The notes: a model not told the origin generated them from the letters alone. Counted from the first letter of the stretch, positions 1 to 6,111 are shown. The stretch is DNA of 11,641 nucleotides from Thermoplasmatota archaeon (GCA_028716125.1 JAQUQK010000040.1:1-11641); one strand, 5' to 3'. Program-made: numbers and translations.

Positions 1-197
1 AGCACGCTAAGCGCAGTTTGCCACCAGAAGTACCAGCATACGAATGCAACGCCTGCTCCGAGGAGCATCATAAATGCGCCTATTGCCCGGCTCTTTCCAG
101 ATCCGAAATATGCCGTGAATATTCCCGCAAGAAGCATCAGTACGCTGAACCAGAATCCTGCGGAGAATTCCAGCACTTCAAGGAAATTAACTGCCAT
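1..197 (-). CDS. Small membrane protein, N-terminal part (cut by window start)
   Basis: The reverse strand reads from an ATG at 197 for 65 codons and runs off the window, so the C-terminus is missing. The visible part starts MAVNFLEVLEFSAG and contains two hydrophobic segments, at about residues 12-30 and 40-58, joined by a short basic loop (GSGKSRA); it looks like an integral membrane protein. A GGTGA motif five bases before the ATG supports this start. The gene begins 32 bases after the stop of the Lrp/AsnC-domain gene on the same strand, so the two are probably co-transcribed. I do not recognise the family; the fragment is too short and generic for a functional call. Confidence 0.7.
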   Translation of the reverse strand, partial: MAVNFLEVLEFSAGFWFSVLMLLAGIFTAYFGSGKSRAIGAFMMLLGAGVAFVCWYFWWQTALSV

Positions 198-229
198 TTT
201 TTCACCGGCTTACGTATCGTGGCCCAATT

Positions 230-463
230 TTAAAACTTGGTGCCGGTGAGCGTCTTGGTATCGACCACTCCATCTATTGCCCTGATCTTCCCGACGATTA
301 TCTTTCCCATCGCGTCGAAATCCTTTGCCTCGACCTTTGCGATGAGGTCATATTCGCCGAAGAGCGGATGGAGCTCCACTATCTCCGATATCTTGAGCAG
401 GGCCTTGTAGACGTCATGCTCTTTTCCGGGGGCTGCGCTTATCAGTACGAATCCAATTGCCAT
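230..463 (-). CDS. Stand-alone Lrp/AsnC-type effector-binding (RAM) domain protein
   Basis: The 77-residue product matches the ligand-binding RAM/AsnC_trans_reg domain of the Lrp/AsnC family with no DNA-binding helix-turn-helix. Visible hallmarks are the opening beta strand (FVLISAAPGKEHDVYKALLKI), the central segment ending in LFGEYDLIAKVEA, and the closing GVVDTKTLTGTKF. In the family this alpha-beta fold forms dimers and octamers that bind amino acids or other small molecules; stand-alone copies are common in archaea and may act as effector sensors or partner with full Lrp proteins. The ATG at 463 has a GGTG motif five bases upstream and a TATA-like box about 34 bases upstream. It is the first gene of a probable two-gene unit with the membrane protein that begins at 197. 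The effector cannot be read from sequence. Confidence 0.88.
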   Translation of the reverse strand: MAIGFVLISAAPGKEHDVYKALLKISEIVELHPLFGEYDLIAKVEAKDFDAMGKIIVGKIRAIDGVVDTKTLTGTKF

Positions 464-491
464 TTTAGCACCAAATGAATATTAGATTTGG

Positions 492-501
492 TATTATAAT
501 A
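492..501 (-). promoter_or_regulatory. TATA-like box for the Lrp/AsnC-domain gene
   Basis: TATTATAATA is a perfect 10-base palindrome centred about 34 bases before the ATG at 463. With the usual archaeal TATA-to-start distance of 25-27 bases, transcription would begin near 471, giving a leader of about 8 bases. Being palindromic, it could also serve rightward transcription, but it lies about 90 bases from the cbiM start, so leftward use is more likely. Confidence 0.5.
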
Positions 502-543
502 GTTTTTCTACTGGCGCCCGCAAAACGTTGAAATATGCATTAT

Positions 544-571
544 GTATTACGTTTTTTTGAAATTGTAATAC
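544..571. promoter_or_regulatory. NikR-like operator upstream of the nickel/cobalt ECF operon
   Basis: GTATTAC at 544-550 and its exact reverse complement GTAATAC at 565-571 are separated by 14 bases, a 28-bp dyad. Read as GTATTA-N16-TAATAC it has the same spacing and outer bases as the E. coli NikR operator (GTATGA-N16-TCATAC), and it resembles the GTGTTAC-N13/14-GTAACAC type described in deltaproteobacteria. It lies 16 bases before the cbiM ATG. An upstream AT-rich box (about 530-538) would place the transcription start inside the dyad, as expected for a repressor site. The repeat is seen directly; NikR binding is inferred, and no nikR gene lies in the window. Confidence 0.72.
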
Positions 572-587
572 TTTTGGAGAGTGTAAG

Positions 588-1235
588 ATGCACATACCTG
601 ACGGACTTATGCACCCTGCAGTTGCAGCGGCTGGCGCAGTTATTGCGATTGGTGGAATCGCCCTTGCGCTGAAGAGAATAAATGGGAAAATATCCGAGGA
701 CAAGATACCGACGATGGCGCTCCTGTCCGGCGGGCTTTTCATAGCCCAGATGCTCAATTTCCCGGTAGGCGGCGGAACTACAGGACACTTAATCGGCGCG
801 GCTCTCGCGTGCGCAATCGCAGGGCCTATGGCCGCAATGATAATAATGACGACAATACTTGTCATCCAGTGCCTGCTTTTCGGCGACGGTGGGATTACGG
901 CGCTCGGCCTGAATGTACTGAACATGGCAGTCATCGGTACCGTTGTTGCATGGTCGGGAAGCGTTTTTTCACAAAAAAGCAAGATTGGCATTCTAATCGG
1001 AGCGTGGCTTTCGGTTTTTGCTGCGGCGGGCGCTTGCGCAGCAGAACTGGCAATAAGCAACGCTATCAATCCCTCGTACGGCATAACTGCAAAAATTTCA
1101 GTTCCGGCGATGCTTGGGTATCATGCGATAATAGGGATTGGCGAGGCAGCAATCACGGTTGCAGTAGTTTCTTATCTCCAGAAAGTTTCGCCGAAGATTT
1201 TCATTAATGGCAAACCGAAGGAGGCGAAAGCATGA
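588..1235 (+). CDS. cbiM: ECF transporter substrate-specific subunit CbiM/NikM (nickel/cobalt)
   Basis: This 215-residue membrane protein is the S component of an energy-coupling-factor transporter for Ni2+ or Co2+. The N-terminus MHIPDGLMHP is the family signature; in solved NikM the metal is held by the nitrogens of Met1 and His2 plus a histidine at position 67. Here His67 sits in VGGGTTGHLIG, so the ligand set is complete. The conserved late segment GYHAIIGIGEAAIT (about residues 180-193) is also present. Six or seven hydrophobic helices fit the family, and the length is normal. The start is fixed by the functional N-terminus and a GGAG at 576-579, eight bases upstream. The stop overlaps the next gene by ATGA, indicating translational coupling. 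An inverted repeat just upstream suggests nickel-responsive control. Nickel and cobalt transporters cannot be told apart from this gene alone; nickel is favoured by the operator. Confidence 0.95.
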   Translation: MHIPDGLMHPAVAAAGAVIAIGGIALALKRINGKISEDKIPTMALLSGGLFIAQMLNFPVGGGTTGHLIGAALACAIAGPMAAMIIMTTILVIQCLLFGDGGITALGLNVLNMAVIGTVVAWSGSVFSQKSKIGILIGAWLSVFAAAGACAAELAISNAINPSYGITAKISVPAMLGYHAIIGIGEAAITVAVVSYLQKVSPKIFINGKPKEAKA

Positions 1236-1516
1236 GCGCAACCGTCGAGGCATGGAAATGCGCAAAAATATGCGCGGCAATGTTCGTTCTTTTCGCTATG
1301 GGCCTTGGGTTATATTGGACTTTTTCGGCAGAATACGGCGACGGGCTTGAAGTCACAATGGAGCATGCAGGGGTTTCCGAAGGCGAGTCCGCCTACAGCG
1401 CGCCGCTTGGCTATGGTGAGAACTATCTCGCCTCATTTGCAATGGGTGCTGTCGGTTTTGGAGCGGTTGCCGCTTTGGCTTTCCTGGTTATGGAATTTCT
1501 CAAGAGGCGCAAGTAA
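1232..1516 (+). CDS. CbiN/NikN-like small membrane component (PDGLE-type)
   Basis: The 94-residue product has two membrane helices (about residues 11-31 and 66-88) flanking an outside loop that carries YGDGLEVTMEHAG, a variant of the PDGLE motif, followed by SAPLGYG. This matches the small auxiliary component (CbiN, or NikN/PDGLE domain) that works with CbiM/NikM in Ni/Co ECF transporters and helps load metal. The motif has Gly-Asp where many relatives have Pro-Asp. The ATG overlaps the cbiM stop (ATGA), and AAGGAGG at 1218-1224 lies seven bases upstream, a strong ribosome binding site inside the end of cbiM. Order and spacing in the operon support the call more strongly than sequence identity, which is normally low in this component. 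Confidence 0.85.
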   Translation: MSATVEAWKCAKICAAMFVLFAMGLGLYWTFSAEYGDGLEVTMEHAGVSEGESAYSAPLGYGENYLASFAMGAVGFGAVAALAFLVMEFLKRRK

Positions 1517-2233
1517 GTGAAGCACACACACATCGATGAATTTGCGGCGCACACCCGATTGGATTTCGATCCCTGCATAAAACTGGTTTTCACGTTCCTA
1601 TTCGTCTGCGCAGTGGCAATTTCGAGCAACTGGATGGCGCTTGCTGCAGGGTTTGCATTCATGGCCGCAGTGCTTGCGATTTCCGGAGTTCCGCTGGACC
1701 ATATTCTAAAGAGGTATGCAGAGGCGATTCCGTTCATCGCAATGGCTTCACTTGCAGGATTTTTCTCGGGCTGGCAGGTTGCGACCATACTTTTCGCAAG
1801 AACCAGCGTTGCAGTGCTTGCCATCGTGCTTCTGGCGTCGACGACTCCTTTCTTCGAGATTCTTTCGGCATTCCAGAAAATGCGCGTCCCACAGATATTC
1901 GTCCAGATGCTGATGTTCACATACCGGTACATATTCGTGCTTTCCGACGAAATGGGAAGGATGGCGCAGGCGCGAAAGGCGAGAGGTTTTTCCGGCGGAA
2001 GGCACATTTTCGACAAGCACGGGATGGGGGTCATATCCTCGTCGATTGGAATGGTTTTCGTGAGGGCGCATGAGCGCGGGGAGCGCGTTTACGCAAGCCT
2101 GAAGATGCGCGGATACGATGGCTCTATCAAGACTATGCAGCGGCGCAAAACCGGCCCATGCGATGTTGGTTTTGCCTTTTGTTTTGCCGTTATTTCCGCA
2201 TCAATACTTTTCATTCAATTCTGGGAGTGGTGA
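1517..2233 (+). CDS. cbiQ: ECF transporter T component CbiQ/EcfT
   Basis: This 238-residue protein is the membrane scaffold that couples the metal-binding subunit to the ATPase. The opening HIDEFAAHTRLDFDPCIKL is typical (residues 5-23). Four or five hydrophobic helices follow, then the two cytoplasmic coupling-helix motifs of the family: QARKARG at residues 151-157 and ASLKMRG at 193-199, whose Arg-Gly pairs contact the ATPase. The start is a GTG placed directly after the TAA of the previous gene with zero spacing; GAGG at 1504-1507 lies nine bases upstream. Length is normal. The stop is one base before the cbiO ATG. Together with its neighbours it forms a complete Ni/Co uptake system. Confidence 0.93.
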   Translation: MKHTHIDEFAAHTRLDFDPCIKLVFTFLFVCAVAISSNWMALAAGFAFMAAVLAISGVPLDHILKRYAEAIPFIAMASLAGFFSGWQVATILFARTSVAVLAIVLLASTTPFFEILSAFQKMRVPQIFVQMLMFTYRYIFVLSDEMGRMAQARKARGFSGGRHIFDKHGMGVISSSIGMVFVRAHERGERVYASLKMRGYDGSIKTMQRRKTGPCDVGFAFCFAVISASILFIQFWEW

Positions 2234-2234
2234 A

Positions 2235-2879
2235 ATGATCCTGCTTGAAAACGTTTCATACAAATACGACGACGGAATATTGGCGCTCGACGGCGCAAGC
2301 ATTGAAATAAAGGAAGGCGAGAGAATTGCGCTCATCGGGCCCAATGGCGCTGGAAAATCCACTCTTTTGACGCTTATTGCCGGGCTCAAAAAGCAATGCG
2401 GCGGCAAAATGAAAATTCAGGGAAAGACGGGCATTGTATTCCAGGACCCGGACGACCAGATATTCATGCCGCGGGTTTGGGATGATGTGGCATTCGGGCC
2501 GATAAACCAGGGAATCCCAAACGAGCAGATAGAGGAAAGGGTGAACTGGGCGCTGGAGTCCGTGGGAATGCAGGGATTTGAGGAACGTGCCCCGCACCAT
2601 CTGAGTTTCGGGGAGCGCAAGCGTGTGGCGATAGCAGGAATCCTTGCGATGAAGCCGAACGTTCTTTTGCTGGATGAGCCAACAGCAAACTTGGATCCGC
2701 GCGGCGTAAGGGAGCTTTGGAACCTGCTTTTGGGATTGGGCGGCACGCAGATAATTGCCACACATGACATGGGAATAGCAGCAAAATGCGACAGGATAAT
2801 CATAATCCACAAGGGAAAGGCGGTTTGGAGCGGAACTGGAATTTCAAAAGAAGTCTTGGAAAAATACGATTTGGCATAG
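2235..2879 (+). CDS. cbiO: ECF transporter ATPase CbiO/EcfA
   Basis: The 214-residue protein is the ATP-binding subunit of the Ni/Co ECF transporter. All ABC motifs are intact: Walker A GPNGAGKS (residues 35-42), Q-loop in IVFQDPDDQIF (Gln70), signature LSFGE (123-127), Walker B VLLLDEPTANLDP (from 143) and H-loop His177. FQDPDDQ is characteristic of ECF-type ATPases. I chose the ATG at 2235, right after the cbiQ stop with GGTG just upstream. A longer reading from 2118 would add 39 residues of cbiQ overlap with no family similarity. The protein is shorter than the usual 250-280 residues, ending about 35 residues after the H-loop, so the C-terminal extension seen in many CbiO proteins is missing. 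Only one ATPase is encoded, so it presumably works as a homodimer. Confidence 0.95.
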   Translation: MILLENVSYKYDDGILALDGASIEIKEGERIALIGPNGAGKSTLLTLIAGLKKQCGGKMKIQGKTGIVFQDPDDQIFMPRVWDDVAFGPINQGIPNEQIEERVNWALESVGMQGFEERAPHHLSFGERKRVAIAGILAMKPNVLLLDEPTANLDPRGVRELWNLLLGLGGTQIIATHDMGIAAKCDRIIIIHKGKAVWSGTGISKEVLEKYDLA

Positions 2880-2906
2880 GTATGGAATAAACCGAACAAA
2901 ACAATA

Positions 2907-2916
2907 ACATATTTTA
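2907..2916 (+). promoter_or_regulatory. TATA-like box for the membrane-anchored ArsR-like gene
   Basis: ACATATTTTA is centred about 45 bases before the ATG, predicting a start near 2937 and a leader of about 20 bases that contains the AAGGAG ribosome binding site (2946-2951). There is no T-run after cbiO, so read-through from the transporter operon is also possible. Confidence 0.4.
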
Positions 2917-2956
2917 ACCTGCAAATCCATTTCATTAGGAATTCCAAGGAGATATG

Positions 2957-3502
2957 ATGTCAGATAAAGTCGTTCTCGACAAGGGCACGTTCAAGGCGCT
3001 CGCATCCGAAACGCGCCTTGGGCTTCTCAAAAATCTCGACGGAAAAGAGGTCAATCTTTCAGATCTTTCGCGTGAAATGAGCATGAATAAAGCCACTCTT
3101 CTCGAACATCTAAACATAATGATGAGCAGCGATCTTGTGAAGCGCGTGGAGCGCGAAGGGCATAAATTCGTCTATTACAAACTAACTTTAAAGGGTTCTG
3201 GCATTCTTCATCCGGAAAGGACCTGGGTTACAGTGATGCTTAGCGGGGCAGCGCTTGCGATTGTAGGCGGGCTGTGGACTTTAATGAAATATATGAATCC
3301 CGCTGCACAAAACACAGATACTGGCGCGCCATTGAAAGCTGCTTTTGAGAGCACCCCTATGGAGAACACGGCAAATCCAACAATGATGTATATTTCAATA
3401 GCACTTTTCGCCGCTTCCGTGATTATGATTTGCACGGCTGCATTTTTATATAAGCACAAAAGGCTGGAGCTAGATGCGCATAGCATAAAAAAGAAAAATT
3501 AA
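2957..3502 (+). CDS. Membrane-anchored ArsR-like winged-helix regulator
   Basis: The 181-residue protein begins with an ArsR-type winged helix (about residues 8-78): FKALASETRLGLLKNL, then a recognition region (LSREMSMNKATLLEHLNIM) and the wing (VKRVEREGHKFVYYKLTLKG). Two hydrophobic helices follow, about residues 92-113 and 142-165, separated by a polar loop of about 30 residues expected outside the cell, and a basic tail. This is a DNA-binding domain tethered to the membrane. The DNA-binding domain has no cysteine, so the classical ArsR thiol metal site is absent. I prefer the ATG at 2957, five bases after GGAG; the adjacent ATG at 2954 leaves only two bases. The gene lies 77 bases after cbiO and could be co-transcribed. 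Its stop shares TTAA with the opposite gene. The signal it senses is unknown. Confidence 0.82.
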   Translation: MSDKVVLDKGTFKALASETRLGLLKNLDGKEVNLSDLSREMSMNKATLLEHLNIMMSSDLVKRVEREGHKFVYYKLTLKGSGILHPERTWVTVMLSGAALAIVGGLWTLMKYMNPAAQNTDTGAPLKAAFESTPMENTANPTMMYISIALFAASVIMICTAAFLYKHKRLELDAHSIKKKN

Positions 3503-4593
3503 AATCCCGAAAATTTCTCAATCTCCAATTTGTCTTTCCATTCCTCTTTGCATTCGCATTTTATTTCCATGATTCCTTCGAGCGCCTTTGCATTCTGCGT
3601 GAGCGAGAACCTTCGTATGTCTGCAAGCACGGCATCGTCGCATTTTGCGCAGTTGTGCGCTCCTCTGCGCGAGCCGCCGCCGGTCGGATCGCATTGCAGG
3701 CGCGCATTCGTCAAGGGCTTTGCGCGGCGCAAAATCTCCGCAACGCTCCAGAGATACGGCGGGCGGTATTCGCCGCGATGGAACAAATGCTCGACAAATG
3801 TGAAATTCTGAACGTTCATTGGGTTGAATGAGAATGTTGTGGTATATGGCGATGCCTTGCGCACGCTTTCAACGGCATCCTCTATTGCTTCGCGCTCTGT
3901 GAGAAACGGCGGCTTGACAAGCATATATGTTTTCACAAGAACGCCAAGCCTGCGGGCAGTTGATGCCGCGCGGACAAAATCCTCGAATTTCATGTGTTTG
4001 TTGATACTTTTTTCAAGGATTGCGTCGTTTGCGGATTCAAGTCCAATTCCAAGTTCGAGCTGCGCTGGCTTTACAGCTTCAATTGCTTCCTGCAAATCTT
4101 TTTCATTCACGAACTCAACGCGCGTTTCAAGGGCGACTTTTTTCGCCTTGCCTGAAAGCTCGCGCAATATTTTTTGCTGGATTTCGCGCTGAATTTCCTG
4201 CGTGTCGAAGAAGCTGCCGGAATTGAAAATCTTGACAATCGCCTCGTCTTTGTAGCGTTGCATTGCTGCATTGAATTGCGCCATTATGTCGTCGCCCGTT
4301 ATCTCTCCAGAGCAGGAATCATTGATGTAGCCGCACATCGAGCATCCGGACTTGAGCGCCCAAAAGCAGCCGCGCGTTCTGAGGATTATGACAAATGCTT
4401 TTACTGGAACAAGTTTTGCCGTTGCAAGGTCTTGCTTCTCATCTGCAAATTCCTGAATCAAGTCGTCCTCGGACCATGCCGCAACATACTGTGTCGGACT
4501 GCTTCTTTTTGGGCGCATCCGGGAACGGATTTGGCGAATTGAGGAATCGATGTCGAATTTTTCATTAGCGCATTCTGGCATTTTTGACGGCAT
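3499..4593 (-). CDS. raSEA: Archaeosine synthase radical SAM subunit RaSEA
   Basis: The 364-residue protein matches the archaeal radical SAM family that works with ArcS to convert the lysine adduct of preQ0 at position 15 of tRNA into archaeosine. The cluster-binding motif is Cys76-x7-Cys84-x2-Cys87 (RGCFWALKSGCSMCGY), followed by FNSGSFFD (123-130) and the ELGIGLES segment (180-187) typical of the barrel. The C-terminal part has the family block QCDPTGGGSRRGAHNCAKCD, with Cys301, Cys315 and Cys318, plus Cys346 and Cys348. Length is normal. The ATG at 4593 lacks a clear Shine-Dalgarno; Met5 is a possible alternative start. It follows the membrane ferredoxin gene by 41 bases on the same strand, so co-transcription is likely. 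No arcS or tgt gene is visible here. Confidence 0.9.
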   Translation of the reverse strand: MPSKMPECANEKFDIDSSIRQIRSRMRPKRSSPTQYVAAWSEDDLIQEFADEKQDLATAKLVPVKAFVIILRTRGCFWALKSGCSMCGYINDSCSGEITGDDIMAQFNAAMQRYKDEAIVKIFNSGSFFDTQEIQREIQQKILRELSGKAKKVALETRVEFVNEKDLQEAIEAVKPAQLELGIGLESANDAILEKSINKHMKFEDFVRAASTARRLGVLVKTYMLVKPPFLTEREAIEDAVESVRKASPYTTTFSFNPMNVQNFTFVEHLFHRGEYRPPYLWSVAEILRRAKPLTNARLQCDPTGGGSRRGAHNCAKCDDAVLADIRRFSLTQNAKALEGIMEIKCECKEEWKDKLEIEKFSGF

Positions 4594-4634
4594 GTAATCG
4601 GAAAAGACAAGATTAACCTTTCATGGCGCTGTTT

Positions 4635-5366
4635 TCAGGGTTTCCACGAATATTTTATCGCATTGGCCGGGCAATTGTCAATGCATGAGCCGCAAAGTAT
4701 GCACTCGCCGTTCTTCATGCGGTTTGCCTCTACCATCTTGGACACGTCAAGGCTCATCGGGCAGTTCTTGTCGCATGCTCCGCACTTCTTGCATTTTTCC
4801 GGCGCTGCTTTCAGCCCAAGCGACGGGAGACGGAGCGCGTTCTTTATCTTCGTTCCTATTATCATGAAAGGCGCCATCCAGCAGACGCAGTGGCAAAGGG
4901 CGCGTTTTCCTACAGCGAACGACAAAATAACGAAAAGCGCCACTATCGAGAAATACACGAAATAGTTCGCAGGCTCGGCAACCGATGTCCCAGTTTCTGT
5001 CATGTATAGTGGATTTACTGCGCGTAGGCCGCCTGCAAGCACAGCAGCCAATGCAATGCCGCCTATCCACGGCACCCACAGCATCCATTTTATCCTATCG
5101 CTTCTGCGCCTGACTTTCTTGTCATTGATTGCAAAGCACGCCTCCTGGATTCCTGCGCCGGGGCACACCCATCCGCAAAACGCCCTGCCAAGGAAAAGCG
5201 AGGACAGAAACAGGGCAGAGAACGTCAGGAAACTTCCGGCGACGATTCCCTGAGCCGCCGCGTCAATTATCAGATACGGCGAAAAATAGTTTAGTGTAAT
5301 CGGGAAAAGCAAAAACGACAGCAATATCGCGGCATTTCTTATTTTTTGTCTGCGGGCCATGGCCAT
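4635..5366 (-). CDS. NapH/MauN-like 4Fe-4S membrane ferredoxin
   Basis: The 243-residue protein has about four membrane helices (residues 11-31, 37-60, 94-114, 135-153) and two kinds of cysteine motif. The membrane half carries FCGWVCPGAG (Cys64, Cys68) and CHCVCWMAPFMI (Cys158, Cys160, Cys162), the paired elements of the NapH/YccM/MauN family. The second has Trp where many relatives have Pro. The C-terminal half holds two ferredoxin motifs, Cys192-x2-Cys195-x2-Cys198-x3-CysPro and Cys222-x2-Cys225-x2-Cys228-x3-CysPro, for two 4Fe-4S clusters facing the cytoplasm. The role is electron transfer between membrane and cytoplasm; the partner is not evident. A TATA box 25 bases before the ATG at 5366 points to a leaderless message. 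The second in-frame ATG at 5360 is an alternative start. Confidence 0.85.
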   Translation of the reverse strand: MAMARRQKIRNAAILLSFLLFPITLNYFSPYLIIDAAAQGIVAGSFLTFSALFLSSLFLGRAFCGWVCPGAGIQEACFAINDKKVRRRSDRIKWMLWVPWIGGIALAAVLAGGLRAVNPLYMTETGTSVAEPANYFVYFSIVALFVILSFAVGKRALCHCVCWMAPFMIIGTKIKNALRLPSLGLKAAPEKCKKCGACDKNCPMSLDVSKMVEANRMKNGECILCGSCIDNCPANAIKYSWKP

Positions 5367-5387
5367 AATCGTTGTATTGTTTTTCCG

Positions 5388-5395
5388 TATTAATT
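5388..5395 (-). promoter_or_regulatory. TATA box, leaderless promoter of the membrane ferredoxin gene
   Basis: Read on the minus strand, AATTAATA is centred 25-26 bases before the A of the ATG at 5366. This is the standard archaeal TATA-to-start distance, so the transcript would begin at or next to the start codon. No Shine-Dalgarno sequence is present, which agrees with leaderless translation. Confidence 0.55.
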
Positions 5396-5448
5396 CTTAA
5401 CGCGAGAGGCAAGATTATCAATCAACGCGGCAATACTATTTTGATAAG

Positions 5449-6111
5449 ATGCTTCCCAAAGTCATAATCCACAATGCAACGAGCGCCGATGGCAGGATAA
5501 CCGGATTCGACGTTGACATGGGCGCCTATTACGGCCTCGTTTCAAAATTCAAGGAAAACTGCACGCTTTGCGGAAGCGAGACGATACTTGCCTCGCCCGA
5601 TGGCGCAAAAGTGGATGGGGCGGAAGCGCTTGAAAAATGGGAACCGGACCCAAAGGACAAAAAACCCATTCTGGCAGTCGTGGACACCAGAGGGCGCATA
5701 AAATGCTGGCACTATCTTCGCACCTGCGGATTCTGGCGCGACGCAATCGCAATTTGCTCAAAGACAACGCAAAAAGAGCATATTGAATATTTGAAAAAGT
5801 GCAGCGTCAAAATCATAATTGCAGGAATTGAAAAAGCAGACATGAGAAAGGCGCTTTTGGCGCTGAACGAAAAATACGCAATCAAGCGCATTCGTGTTGA
5901 TTCCGGCGGAACCCTGAATGGAATTCTCATCCGCGAAGGTCTTGCGGACGAATTCAGCATTCTTGTCCATCCTGCACTGGTGGGCGATGCAGGCGGTAAG
6001 TCTGTCTTCAATCCACCGGTTCCCGGCAGCCCTGAAAGAATCAAGCTTGTTTCCATGGAGAAAATTGATGGCGGGCTTGTCTGGCTGCGCTACAAAGCCA
6101 TCAAAAAATAA
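5449..6111 (+). CDS. RibD C-terminal/DHFR-like reductase
   Basis: The 220-residue protein shows the dihydrofolate-reductase-like fold of the RibD C-terminal family: an opening strand with HNATSADGRITGF (residues 8-20), a central strand VKIIIAG (120-126) and the conserved DSGGTLNGILIREGLADEFSILVHPALVG (151-179), in which the Gly-Gly-Thr turn contacts NADPH. In archaea such stand-alone proteins usually reduce the ribosyl group of the diaminopyrimidine intermediate of riboflavin synthesis. The N-terminal half differs from typical RibD-C: it carries an ENCTLCGSE segment with two cysteines (38, 41) and has no deaminase domain, so another substrate is possible. No clear Shine-Dalgarno is seen; an AT-rich box near 5413-5421 would give a short leader. 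It is divergent from the ferredoxin gene and overlaps the end of the convergent DUF112 gene by 11 bases. Confidence 0.8.
   Translation: MLPKVIIHNATSADGRITGFDVDMGAYYGLVSKFKENCTLCGSETILASPDGAKVDGAEALEKWEPDPKDKKPILAVVDTRGRIKCWHYLRTCGFWRDAIAICSKTTQKEHIEYLKKCSVKIIIAGIEKADMRKALLALNEKYAIKRIRVDSGGTLNGILIREGLADEFSILVHPALVGDAGGKSVFNPPVPGSPERIKLVSMEKIDGGLVWLRYKAIKK

Noticed and set aside
18..233. Plus-strand open frame of 71 codons rich in Cys, His and Glu at the window start
   Set aside because: It looks superficially like a metal-binding protein but is the mirror of the membrane protein read on the minus strand, which has a ribosome binding site and two clean hydrophobic helices.
494..1084. Minus-strand open frame of 196 codons opposite cbiM
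   Set aside because: Shadow of cbiM with low-complexity Ala/Ile/Pro composition; cbiM on the other strand has full family motifs and operon context.
1423..2034. Minus-strand open frame of 203 codons opposite cbiQ
   Set aside because: Antisense to a clear EcfT protein, with no domain and no start signals.
2118..2234. Upstream extension of cbiO by 39 codons
   Set aside because: It lies wholly inside cbiQ in another frame, has no ABC-family similarity, and the ATG at 2235 gives the normal N-terminus directly after the cbiQ stop.
4594..4634. Short gap between RaSEA and the ferredoxin gene as a possible small RNA or promoter site
   Set aside because: Only 41 bases, with no convincing TATA box at the right distance and no stable hairpin; it is best read as an intra-operon spacer.
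5388..5435. GTATTA at 5387-5392 and AATAC at 5432-5436 as a second NikR-like dyad
   Set aside because: The arms are imperfect and about 40 bases apart, far from the 14-16 base spacing of the operator at 544-571.
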